The notes under the pieces are model-generated. The model saw only the letters and a program-made list of their open reading frames with translations, ran no database searches and was not told where the DNA came from. Positions 39,624 through 47,046 of a stretch of 64,000 nucleotides of DNA are shown here, piece after piece. The DNA comes from Azospirillum halopraeferens DSM 3675 (lineage in GTDB: Bacteria; Pseudomonadota; Alphaproteobacteria; Azospirillales; Azospirillaceae). The stretch is from NCBI RefSeq assembly GCF_000429625.1, contig NZ_KE386929.1:1-64000 (forward strand), in the 5' to 3' direction. Position numbers and translations under genes: made by a program. The stretch's first letter is position 1, and every line of letters starts with the position of its first letter.

Positions 39624-39682
39624 CCCGGCGCCTGGACACGGCCGGTTGCCTTGATCGTGCCATCACCGGGCCCCCACCCTAA
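39611..39682 (+). pseudogene. Truncated remnant of HEPN toxin gene
   Basis: ATG 39611 overlaps the MNT stop by 13 nt, the usual coupling in MNT/HEPN modules, and the first codons read MDAVTRRLDTAG, resembling the N-terminal helix of HI0074-like HEPN proteins. The frame stops at 39682, after 23 residues, inside a GC-rich REP-like palindrome region. No further HEPN sequence (R-x4-6-H motif) is found before trmFO. The HEPN identity of so short a remnant is inference from position and the first dozen residues. Confidence 0.45.
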
Positions 39683-39708
39683 CCCTCCCCCACTGACGCG
39701 GGGGAGGG
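39683..39708. repeat. GC-rich REP-like palindrome at the break of the HEPN frame
   Basis: CCCTCCCCC (39683-39691) and GGGGGAGGG (39700-39708) form nine perfect base pairs with an eight-base loop, preceded by GGGCCCCCACCCTAA. It begins directly after the stop codon of the truncated HEPN frame, suggesting insertion of a dispersed element. Confidence 0.6.
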
Positions 39709-39829
39709 AACTGCTCCTCCCCCCGCGGAATTGGGAAAGATTGGGTAGAGGGCCCGACTCGACCCCGCCATCGGGCGATAAAGCCCCCACCAACACCGCA
39801 ATATTACCCCACACCGGAAATCAGCACCC

Positions 39830-41164
39830 ATGACCGACAGTCTTCGCCCCGTCCACGTCATCGGCGGCGGTCTCGCCGGCAGCGAGGCGGCCTGGCAGCT
39901 CGCGACCGCCGGCGTGCCCGTGGTCCTGCACGAGATGCGACCGGTGCGCCGCACCGACGCCCATCAGACGGACCGGCTGGCCGAGCTGGTGTGCTCCAAC
40001 TCCTTCCGCTCCGACGACGCGGAGTACAACGCGGTCGGGCTGCTGCACGAGGAGATGCGGCGCTGCGGCTCGCTGATCCTGCGCTGCGCCGACGCCCACA
40101 AGGTGCCGGCCGGCGGCGCCCTGGCGGTGGACCGCGACGGCTTCGCCGGGGCGGTCAGCGCCGAGCTGGCCGGACATCCGCTGGTCACCGTGGTGCGCGA
40201 GGAGGTGGCCGGGCTGCCGCCGGCGGAGTGGGACAGCGTCATCGTCGCCACCGGTCCCCTCACCTCCCCCGCCCTGGCCGAGGCGGTGCGCGGCCTGACC
40301 GGCGAGGACTCGCTGGCCTTCTTCGACGCCATCGCCCCCATCGTCCACCTGGAGAGCATCGACCTGTCCAAGGCGTGGTTCCAGTCGCGCTACGACAAGC
40401 CCGGCCCCGGCGGCAGCGGCAAGGACTACATCAACTGCGCCTTCTCGAAGGAGCAGTACGAAGCCTTCATCGACGCCCTGCTGGCGGGCGAAACGGTGGA
40501 GTTCAAGGACTGGGAGAAGGACACCCCCTACTTCGAGGGCTGCCTGCCCGTCGAGGTGATGGCCGAGCGCGGCCGCGACACCCTGCGCTTCGGCCCCATG
40601 AAGCCGGTCGGGCTGACCGACCCGCACACCGGCCGGCGCCCCTGGGCGGTCGTGCAGCTTCGCCAGGACAACGCGCTGGGCACGCTCTACAACCTCGTGG
40701 GCTTCCAGACCAAGCTGAAGTACGGCGAGCAGAGCCGGGTTTTCCGCATGATCCCCGGCCTGGAGAACGCCGAGTTCGCGCGGCTCGGCGGGCTGCACCG
40801 CAACACCTTCCTCAACAGCCCGCGCCTGCTCGACCCCGCACTGCGGCTGAAGGCGATGCCGCGCCTGCGCTTCGCCGGACAGGTCACGGGCTGCGAGGGC
40901 TATGTGGAGAGCGCTGCGGTGGGCCTGATGGCCGGCCGCTTCGCTGTTGCCGAGCGGCACGGCCGCACCCCCGCACCCCCGCCGCCGACCACCGCCATGG
41001 GCGCCCTGCTCAACCACATCACCGGCGGCGCCGAGGCCGAGACCTTCCAGCCCATGAACGTCAATTTCGGCCTGTTCCCGCCCATCGAGGGCCGCATCAA
41101 GGGCAAGGAGCGCAAGCGCGCCTATTCCGTGCGGGCACTGGCCGATCTGGAAGGGTGGCGGTGA
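39830..41164 (+). CDS. trmFO: Folate-dependent tRNA U54 methyltransferase TrmFO
   Basis: FAD/folate enzyme that makes ribothymidine at position 54 of tRNA using methylene-THF. The 444-residue length is typical. It has the N-terminal FAD motif [17 protein letters not shown], the [20 protein letters not shown] block specific for TrmFO (former GidA small form), [36 protein letters not shown] and the C-terminal [14 protein letters not shown]. Its stop codon is part of a remarkable hairpin region (41163-41283). It is transcribed alone, after the remnant HEPN locus. Confidence 0.96.
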   Translation: MTDSLRPVHVIGGGLAGSEAAWQLATAGVPVVLHEMRPVRRTDAHQTDRLAELVCSNSFRSDDAEYNAVGLLHEEMRRCGSLILRCADAHKVPAGGALAVDRDGFAGAVSAELAGHPLVTVVREEVAGLPPAEWDSVIVATGPLTSPALAEAVRGLTGEDSLAFFDAIAPIVHLESIDLSKAWFQSRYDKPGPGGSGKDYINCAFSKEQYEAFIDALLAGETVEFKDWEKDTPYFEGCLPVEVMAERGRDTLRFGPMKPVGLTDPHTGRRPWAVVQLRQDNALGTLYNLVGFQTKLKYGEQSRVFRMIPGLENAEFARLGGLHRNTFLNSPRLLDPALRLKAMPRLRFAGQVTGCEGYVESAAVGLMAGRFAVAERHGRTPAPPPPTTAMGALLNHITGGAEAETFQPMNVNFGLFPPIEGRIKGKERKRAYSVRALADLEGWR

Positions 41165-41283
41165 TACCGGGTTCGGTACGTCCTGACGTCCGAACCCGGT
41201 ATCGGCTGCGACGGCGGCTGCGGCCCGATAGGGCCGAAGCCTGCGTGGCGTTTGAACGCAGCGGTCAGGATGGTCCTGACCGC
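41163..41283. repeat. Array of four consecutive perfect hairpins behind trmFO
   Basis: Four inverted repeats fill the gap between trmFO and mazF. (1) 41163-41203: 14-bp arms GATACCGGGTTCGG / CCGAACCCGGTATC around a second ACGTC/GACGT stem. (2) 41221-41236: CGGCCC-GATA-GGGCCG. (3) 41241-41261: CTGCGT and ACGCAG. (4) 41261-41283: GCGGTCAGGA-TGG-TCCTGACCGC. None has a T-run. The first overlaps the trmFO stop codon and may end its mRNA. The whole looks like a composite intergenic repeat or structured RNA. Confidence 0.75.
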
Positions 41284-41301
41284 GTACAACAGCGGGGGCC
41301 T

Positions 41302-41634
41302 CTACCCGAGGATCGTCGCCAGACGGGCAAGCACCTCGTCCATGACGGCGTCCGGCACGCTTTCCAGCCGCCGCCCGTTGCGCGAGCCGATGTCGAGGGC
41401 TCGCGGCTGATCGCAGCGGATGACGCCGGTGGTCTTCGTACCGGCGCCGTCGAGAGAGACGGCAAAGCCCGCCGTGCGGGCGAACGCGCCGCCCGTGGTG
41501 ATCGGCAGCACCACGGGCGTCCCGGTCAGGCGGTTGAAGGCGCCGGGCGAAACGATCAGAACCGGGCGGGTGCCCTGTTGCTCATGCCCGGATGTCGGAT
41601 CGAGCGAGACCCGGTAGATGTCGCCCCGTTCCAT
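41302..41634 (-). CDS. MazF/PemK-type toxin endoribonuclease
   Basis: A 110-residue toxin of the MazF/PemK family, sequence-specific mRNA interferases. It has RGDIYRVSLDPTSGHEQQGT, with the conserved Arg and G-x4-G-rich beta-hairpin, RPVLIVSPGAFNRLTGTPVV, and the catalytic-loop Thr in LPITTGG; ALDIGSRNGRRLESVPDAVM matches the C-terminal part. ATG 41634 shares one base with the antitoxin stop (TGATG), giving tight coupling downstream of the antitoxin. Both genes look intact, so this is probably a functional type II module. Confidence 0.9.
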   Translation of the reverse strand: MERGDIYRVSLDPTSGHEQQGTRPVLIVSPGAFNRLTGTPVVLPITTGGAFARTAGFAVSLDGAGTKTTGVIRCDQPRALDIGSRNGRRLESVPDAVMDEVLARLATILG

Positions 41635-41891
41635 CACGGCAGCTCATTGCCGGACGGCGGCGCGTCGATCCATTCCCGGTCCTCGGGCGACAGCGCGGCG
41701 CCGGCGTCGCAGCGGGCCAGCAACTCATCGAGCGTGTAGCGCGGCCGCGGCCGCGGCTCCACGATCAGACGGCCGTTGTCGACGTTCAGGCCGACCCTGG
41801 CACCGGCTTCGAGGTGCAGAAGATCAAGGAGGGCCGGCGGTACGGCCAGCATGATCGACCCGCCGACCCGGCGCAGATTCGTGGTGTGCAT
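41634..41891 (-). CDS. MazE/AbrB-type antitoxin
   Basis: An 85-residue antitoxin: an N-terminal SpoVT/AbrB swapped-hairpin DNA-binding domain (LRRVGGSIMLAVPPALLDLL, ARVGLNVDNGRLIVEP) and a C-terminal tail (YTLDELLARCDAGAALSPED) that would wrap the toxin. ATG 41891 fits the family start. It precedes the toxin gene with TGATG overlap, the canonical order. Autoregulation is likely; the region upstream (41892-41996) is AT-rich for this genome, with TTATATTTAAGTATAA, an imperfect palindrome suitable for promoter and operator. Confidence 0.88.
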   Translation of the reverse strand: MHTTNLRRVGGSIMLAVPPALLDLLHLEAGARVGLNVDNGRLIVEPRPRPRYTLDELLARCDAGAALSPEDREWIDAPPSGNELP

Positions 41892-41996
41892 GGCGACGCC
41901 TTCCCGGAAGTTATATTTAAGTATAACGCACCCCGTGCCGTCCGGCAACGCAGGCCCCGCACGGGAGGGCGCCACGATGACGGCAAGCGGCTCCCG

Positions 41997-42851
41997 TCAG
42001 TACCGTCCCCGGAGTGCCGCCCAGGCGAGGCGGGCGTGGCGCAGCGGCGTGGCGCGCAGCAGGTGCGGTGCCAGCACGTCGTGGCCCGCCCGGGCCAGCC
42101 GGTCCAGGTGGATGTCGGCGACCACCGCCGGCAGCAGGGCCGGCACCGCCGCCTTCGGCACGTCGCGGCGCAGGGCGCGCGCCTGCCGCAGATGGTCGCG
42201 GGCGGCGGCGGCCACCTCCTGCGCCACCGGCCGGAGGGCGGGGGTGGCGCGCAGCTCCAGCACGTCGCGGGCGCGGGCACCGTGGGCCGCCATCCGGTCG
42301 GCCGGCAGCAGGACGCGCTGCTGGCGGGCGTGGAAGGGCACGGCGCGCAGGATGCCGGCCAGGGCGAAGCCGACGCCCACATGGCGGGCCACCGGTCCGG
42401 CCGCCGCCTCCCGCGCGCCCAGCACCTCCAGCGCCAGGCGGACGAGAGGGACCGCCGTCACCTCGGCATAGTTGATCAGACAGGTCAGGGTGGCCGGCGA
42501 GTCGTCGTCCAGGTCCGCCTCGCGGCCGTCGATCAGCCGATCGAAATGGTCCCGCGTCAGCCCGTGGGCGGACACCGCCGCGGCCAGCGGGCCGGCCACC
42601 GCGTGCTCCGGCAACCGGCCCTCGCCGTAGGCCGCGGCCACCGCGTCGCGCCACCATTGCAGACGCATCTGCCCCAGCATCGGCTCGCTGACCACCTCGC
42701 GGGTCTTGGCCACCTCCAGGTTGAAGGCGTAGAGGGCAAACAGCGCTTCCCGCCGGTCGACGGGGGCGAACAGACCGGTTAGGAAACGGTCGTTGTCGTA
42801 TTTCCTGACCTCCTGTCCGCAATAGGACAGGCCGGTCGTCGCATTTGCCAT
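41997..42851 (-). CDS. Squalene/phytoene-synthase-fold protein, NDUFAF6-like
   Basis: A 284-residue all-helical protein of the squalene/phytoene synthase superfamily, closest in character to mitochondrial NDUFAF6 homologues found in alphaproteobacteria: SYCGQEVRKYDNDRFLTGLF, LFALYAFNLEVAKTREVVSE and GQMRLQWWRDAVAA. The first aspartate-rich motif (DDxxD) of true prenyl synthases is absent: the equivalent position reads YAFNLEVAKT. It therefore probably lacks synthase activity and may assist complex I assembly, as its eukaryotic relative does. It is divergent from hpnC by 128 bp, an association that may be chance or shared ancestry. Confidence 0.75.
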   Translation of the reverse strand: MANATTGLSYCGQEVRKYDNDRFLTGLFAPVDRREALFALYAFNLEVAKTREVVSEPMLGQMRLQWWRDAVAAAYGEGRLPEHAVAGPLAAAVSAHGLTRDHFDRLIDGREADLDDDSPATLTCLINYAEVTAVPLVRLALEVLGAREAAAGPVARHVGVGFALAGILRAVPFHARQQRVLLPADRMAAHGARARDVLELRATPALRPVAQEVAAAARDHLRQARALRRDVPKAAVPALLPAVVADIHLDRLARAGHDVLAPHLLRATPLRHARLAWAALRGRY

Positions 42852-42979
42852 AGGGTGTCTACCGGGAAAATTGGGGGTGGATGCTGTTGGAGAGACGCCA
42901 GGGCCGGATCGCGGCTTATATTAAGTCGGAGAAGTCACCGCGCCAGCCCCGTCGCGCAGCAGAGCAGGCCAGAACCGCC

Positions 42980-43849
42980 ATGACGGACTTCAACATCGCG
43001 CCGACCACCCGGGCCCGCACCGGCCCGTTCGCCCGCAAGGATGCCGCGGGGGAGAATTTCCCCGTCGCATCGCGCCTGCTGCCGCGCCATCTGCGGCCGC
43101 ACGTCCTGTCGTTCTACCGGTTCCTGCGGCTGGCCGACGACATCGCCGACGATCCCGAGCTGGAAGCCGAGAGCAAGCTGGCCTACCTCGACGCCCTGGA
43201 ACGGGCGCTGACCTCCGGCCAAGCCAAGCATGCATACCTGAAGCCGGCGCTCGATCTGCGGGCCAGCTTCCAGGAAACCGGCGTCTCCGACCGCCACGCC
43301 CGGCAGGTGCTCCGCGCCTTCCGCCGCGATTCGGTGGGTGCGCGCTGCCACACCTGGAGCGACCTGCTGCTCTATTGCCGCTTCTCCGCCAACCCGGTGG
43401 GTCGCTACCTGCTGGAACTGCACGGCGAGGGGCCGGAGGCGGGTCCTGCGGCCGACGCCCTGTGCTCGGCCCTGCAAATCCTCAACCATCTGCAGGACGC
43501 CCGCGACGACTGGGTGGCGCTTGGCCGCTGCTACATCCCGCTGGCCTGGTTCGACGACGCCGGCATCAGCGTGGAGCGGCTGGTGGAGACGCAGACGGAC
43601 CCCAAGCTGCGCGCCGTCTTCACCCGCGTGGTCGACCACACCGACCAGCTTCTGGAACGGGCCGCCGCCCTGCCCGGCCTGATCCGGCACCGCGGCCTGC
43701 GCATGGAAGCGGCGGTCATCCTCTGCCTGGCGGAATCCCTGGCGGCCCGTCTGCGGACCCGCGACCCTATGAAGAAGCGGGTATCTCTGGGCGCCCATCA
43801 GAAGATGTATGCCATGGCGCGGGGTATTGCCCGCGGGTTGGCCGGCTGA
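42980..43849 (+). CDS. hpnC: Squalene synthesis protein HpnC (hydroxysqualene synthase)
   Basis: One of the HpnC-HpnD-HpnE trio that replaces eukaryotic squalene synthase in hopanoid producers; HpnC converts presqualene diphosphate to hydroxysqualene. The 289-residue protein has ENFPVASRLLPRHLRPHVLS, the first Asp-rich motif FLRLADDIADDPE and the second, LQILNHLQDARDDW. ATG 42980 (MTDFNIAP) is used; the frame runs 33 codons further up without similarity. It is first in the hpnCDE cluster, 84 bp before hpnD. Confidence 0.92.
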   Translation: MTDFNIAPTTRARTGPFARKDAAGENFPVASRLLPRHLRPHVLSFYRFLRLADDIADDPELEAESKLAYLDALERALTSGQAKHAYLKPALDLRASFQETGVSDRHARQVLRAFRRDSVGARCHTWSDLLLYCRFSANPVGRYLLELHGEGPEAGPAADALCSALQILNHLQDARDDWVALGRCYIPLAWFDDAGISVERLVETQTDPKLRAVFTRVVDHTDQLLERAAALPGLIRHRGLRMEAAVILCLAESLAARLRTRDPMKKRVSLGAHQKMYAMARGIARGLAG

Positions 43850-43881
43850 CCCGGCGCGGGAGCTGTGCTATGGCTTGACGA

Positions 43882-43908
43882 GTCGGGACGGGGACCACCC
43901 GTCCCGAC
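43882..43908 (+). other. Intercistronic hairpin hpnC-hpnD
   Basis: GTCGGGACGGG (43882-43892) and CCCGTCCCGAC (43898-43908) form a perfect 11-bp stem with a five-base loop and no T-run, 26 bp upstream of the hpnD ATG. It could set the differential stability or translation of the two genes. Confidence 0.55.
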
Positions 43909-43933
43909 GCCGTTCCGGAAGCCCGAGCCCCGC

Positions 43934-44815
43934 ATGACCGCCCCCCTGCCCGCCGCCGCCGCCCGCCGCCTCGCCGAGTCGCCGGCGCGCGTGGCCGGCC
44001 GCTCGGGCAGCACCTTCTACTGGCCGATGCTGCTGCTGCCGCGCTCCAAGCGCGCGGCGATGTTCGCCATCTACGCCTTCTGCCGCCAGGTCGACGACGT
44101 GGCCGACGAGCCCGGCGATCCCGAGGCCAAGCGCCGCGCACTCGCCGCCTGGCGCGGGACCATCCGCAGCCTCTACGCCGGCGCCGCCCCGACCGACGGC
44201 CTGACCGCCGCCCTGAAGGGCGCCATCGAGCGCTACGGCCTGCCGCGGGCCGAACTGGAGGCCGTGGTCGACGGCATGGCCATGGATCTGGCCGGCCTGA
44301 TGCGCGGCCCCGACGAGGCGACCCTGGCCCTCTACTGCCGCCGCGTGGCGGGGGCCGTCGGGCTGCTGGCGGTGCGCGTGTTCGACCGGGCCGACCCGGA
44401 AAGCGAAGCCTTCGCCCTGGCCCTGGGGGAGGCGCTGCAACTCACCAACATCCTGCGCGACCTGGCGGAGGATGCCGGGCTCGGCCGGCTCTACCTGCCG
44501 GCGGAGCTGCTCGACGCCGCCGGCATCACCGCGCGGGATCCGGCGGCGGTGCTGGCCCACCCCGCCCTGCCCGGCGTCTGCGCCGCGCTGGCGGCCCGCG
44601 CCGAGGCCCGCTTCGTCGAGGCGGAGCACCGCATGGCCCGGTGCCGCCGCGCCAATCTGTGGGCGGCGGAGGCGATGATGGTGCTCTATCGCCGCCTGCT
44701 GGCCGCCCTGGTGGCGCGGGGCTGGCACGATCCGGGGCAGCGGGTGCGTCTGCGCAAGCGCGCCTGCGCCTGGGTCGCGCTGCGCTGCATGGCCGGCTGG
44801 CCGCCGGCCCGCTGA
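43934..44815 (+). CDS. hpnD: Presqualene diphosphate synthase HpnD
   Basis: Condenses two farnesyl diphosphates to presqualene diphosphate, the first committed step of squalene and hopanoid synthesis. The 293-residue protein has STFYWPMLLLPRSKRAAMFA, the first motif YAFCRQVDDVADEPGD and the second, GEALQLTNILRDLAEDA, both complete, and RLYLPAELLDAAG. ATG 43934 is chosen over the upstream in-frame start at 43865 because it begins the family sequence. hpnE follows 14 bp downstream, so the genes are co-transcribed. Confidence 0.93.
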   Translation: MTAPLPAAAARRLAESPARVAGRSGSTFYWPMLLLPRSKRAAMFAIYAFCRQVDDVADEPGDPEAKRRALAAWRGTIRSLYAGAAPTDGLTAALKGAIERYGLPRAELEAVVDGMAMDLAGLMRGPDEATLALYCRRVAGAVGLLAVRVFDRADPESEAFALALGEALQLTNILRDLAEDAGLGRLYLPAELLDAAGITARDPAAVLAHPALPGVCAALAARAEARFVEAEHRMARCRRANLWAAEAMMVLYRRLLAALVARGWHDPGQRVRLRKRACAWVALRCMAGWPPAR

Positions 44816-44829
44816 CGGGGCGGGCGTCC

Positions 44830-46140
44830 TTGGCCACGGTCCACGTCGTCGGTGCCGGGCTGGCCGGGTTGTCCTGCGCCCTGACCCTGGCGGAGTCGGG
44901 GGTGCGCGTCGTGGTGCACGAGGCGGCTCCCGCGGCCGGCGGCCGCTGCCGGTCCTTCGCCGACGCCGCCCTGGGGCGCATGGTGGACAATGGCAGCCAT
45001 CTGATGCTGTCGGGAAACCGCGCGGTGATCCGCCACCTGGAGCGCACCGGCGCGCGTGACCGGATGACGGCGCTGCACCCCGCGGCCTTCCCCTTCCTGG
45101 ACCGGGCCACGGGGCAGTGCTGGACGCTGCGCCCCGGCGGGATGTGGTTTCTCGACCCCTCCCGCCGGGTGCCCGGCGGCGGCGCGCTCGACCACTTCGC
45201 GGCGCTGCGCCTCCTCACCGCCCCCGCCGGCGCGACGGTCGCCGACGTGCTGCGCCCCGGTAGCCCGCTCTACGCCCGGCTGTGGGCGCCGCTCGCCGTC
45301 GCCGGCCTGAACGGACGGCCGGAGCGCGTGTCGGCGCGCCTGCTGGGTGCCATCCTGCGCGAGACGCTGCTGCGCGGCGAGGCCGCCTGCCGGCCGCTGT
45401 TCGCCCCCGACGGCCTGTCGGCCGCGCTGGTCACGCCGGCACTGGCGCGTCTGGAGGCGCTGGGGGCCGAGGTGCGCTTCAACGCCCGCGTCGAAGGGCC
45501 GGAGACGGCGGACGGGCGGGTGACCGGCTTCCGGTCCGGCGGCGCTGCGGTCGCCGCGGGGGCGGACGATGCCCTGGTGCTGGCCGTGCCGCCGCGCGCC
45601 GCGGCCCGGCTGCTGCCCGGCCTGACCGTGCCACCGCCGGGCCCGGCCATCGTCAACGCCCATTTCCGGCTCGACCGGCCCGCGGCCCTGCCCGGCGGTC
45701 TGCCCTTCCTCGGCCTGATCGGCGGCACGGCGGAGTGGCTGTTCGCCCGTGGCGACGTGCTGTCGGTGACGGTCAGCGCCGCCGACGCCCTGGCCGAGCG
45801 ACCGGCGGAGACGGTGGCCGCCGCCCTGTGGACCGACTGCGCCGCCGTGCTCGGCCGGCCGGCGGACGCGCCGGTGCCGCCGGTGCGGGTGGTCAAGGAA
45901 CGGCGGGCCACCTTCGACCAGTCGCCTACCGGCGACGCCGCGCGGCCGCCGGCGGCGACCCGGCTGGAGAACCTGGTCCTGGCCGGGGACTGGACGGCCA
46001 CCGGACTCCCCGCCACCGTGGAGGGTGCGCTCCGTTCGGGAGAGGCAGCGGCCCTTGTCCTGCTCGGCCGTCGAACTACCTCTTCTGCGCGGCCCGGCCT
46101 TTTTCAGGGCTTCACATTCCCCGGCCGCCGTCATATGTGA
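44830..46140 (+). CDS. hpnE: Hydroxysqualene dehydroxylase HpnE
   Basis: FAD-dependent enzyme that reduces hydroxysqualene to squalene, the last step of the HpnCDE route. The 436-residue protein begins with the Rossmann motif VHVVGAGLAGLSCALTLAES and EAAPAAGGRCRSF and ends with NLVLAGDWTATGLPATVEGA, the C-terminal FAD motif of the amine-oxidase/phytoene-desaturase type. No ATG is available near the N-terminus; a TTG at 44830 is the most likely start, with a weak GGGGCGGG upstream. The cluster continues neither with shc nor other hpn genes here: sodB follows after 75 bp. Confidence 0.88.
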   Translation: MATVHVVGAGLAGLSCALTLAESGVRVVVHEAAPAAGGRCRSFADAALGRMVDNGSHLMLSGNRAVIRHLERTGARDRMTALHPAAFPFLDRATGQCWTLRPGGMWFLDPSRRVPGGGALDHFAALRLLTAPAGATVADVLRPGSPLYARLWAPLAVAGLNGRPERVSARLLGAILRETLLRGEAACRPLFAPDGLSAALVTPALARLEALGAEVRFNARVEGPETADGRVTGFRSGGAAVAAGADDALVLAVPPRAAARLLPGLTVPPPGPAIVNAHFRLDRPAALPGGLPFLGLIGGTAEWLFARGDVLSVTVSAADALAERPAETVAAALWTDCAAVLGRPADAPVPPVRVVKERRATFDQSPTGDAARPPAATRLENLVLAGDWTATGLPATVEGALRSGEAAALVLLGRRTTSSARPGLFQGFTFPGRRHM

Positions 46141-46215
46141 CCGGGCGGAGGCGTTCGCGGCGTCGGCCACACGCCTTACCGTCCAAGGCAACACCGAAGA
46201 AGAGGGTACCGACCA

Positions 46216-46821
46216 ATGGCATTCGAACTGCCGCCGCTCCCGTACGCGTACGACGCCCTGGAGCCGTTCATGTCGTCGCAGACCCTGCACCTGCACCACG
46301 ACAAGCACCACCAGACCTACGTCACCAACCTGAACAACCTGGTGAAGGACACCCCGCTGGCGGACGCCAGCCTGGAGGACATCATCAGGCAGAGCGTCGG
46401 CGATGCCTCCAAGGTCGGCATCTTCAACAACTCCGGCCAGGTGTGGAACCACACCTTCTACTGGCAGTGTATGAAGAAGAACGGCGGCGGCGCCATCCCC
46501 GGCGAGCTGGAGAAGCGCATCGTCGCCGACTTCGGCAGCGTCGACAAGTTCAAGGAGGAGTTCTCGCAGGCCGCCATCACCCAGTTCGGTTCGGGCTGGG
46601 CCTGGTTGTACATCGAGAACGGCAAGCTGAAGGTCACCAAGACGGGCAACGCCGACACGCCGCTGGCGCACGGCCACTACCCGCTTCTGACCGCCGACGT
46701 GTGGGAGCATGCCTACTACGTCGACTACCAGAACCGCCGCGCCGATTTCGTCAAGGCGTTCATCGACAGCCTGTTGAACTGGGAATTCGTGGCCGAGCGC
46801 CTGTCCAAGGCCCCGGCCTGA
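46216..46821 (+). CDS. sodB: Iron-type superoxide dismutase
   Basis: Dismutates superoxide to hydrogen peroxide and oxygen. The 201-residue length and sequence fit Fe-SOD. The metal ligands are intact: His in SSQTLHLHHDKHHQTY, His in VWNHTFYWQC, and Asp/His in LLTADVWEHAYYVDYQ. AITQFGSGWAWL is characteristic of the cytoplasmic iron form. GC-rich ribosome-binding region GAAGAAGAGGG precedes the ATG. It ends at a strong terminator, so it is transcribed either alone or as the last gene after hpnE. Confidence 0.95.
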   Translation: MAFELPPLPYAYDALEPFMSSQTLHLHHDKHHQTYVTNLNNLVKDTPLADASLEDIIRQSVGDASKVGIFNNSGQVWNHTFYWQCMKKNGGGAIPGELEKRIVADFGSVDKFKEEFSQAAITQFGSGWAWLYIENGKLKVTKTGNADTPLAHGHYPLLTADVWEHAYYVDYQNRRADFVKAFIDSLLNWEFVAERLSKAPA

Positions 46822-46851
46822 CGCGCACGCATCGCATCCGCCGTTGCGGAG

Positions 46852-46877
46852 AGGGGCCCCCGCCGGGGGCCCCTTTT
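46852..46877 (+). terminator. Rho-independent terminator after sodB
   Basis: GGGGCCCCCG and CGGGGGCCCC form a strong hairpin directly followed by TTTT, 31 bp after the sodB stop. Confidence 0.85.
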
Positions 46878-47046
46878 CGATTCACGTCTCCGGCTGGGGT
46901 CCTGTTGGCGGGTCGGTTCCACGCGCCGGACGAAACCCCGGGTTACGGAAATCGTACGTGTTGGAAACGGCCGCGTGCGAGTAGGCTTGCGTCGTCCCGC
47001 ACGCCGCGGGTGGTCCGCCGATCCGGCAACGCGGAGACGACTTGCG

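Noticed and set aside
41163-41283. CRISPR-like array
   Set aside because: The hairpins differ in sequence and spacing; there are no identical direct repeats or spacers and no cas genes.
43865-43933. Upstream in-frame start for hpnD
   Set aside because: The additional 23 codons contain the intercistronic hairpin and have no similarity to the family.
42860-46140. Carotenoid (crtB/crtI) cluster
   Set aside because: The three enzymes match HpnC, HpnD and HpnE in motifs and order; no carotenoid genes accompany them.
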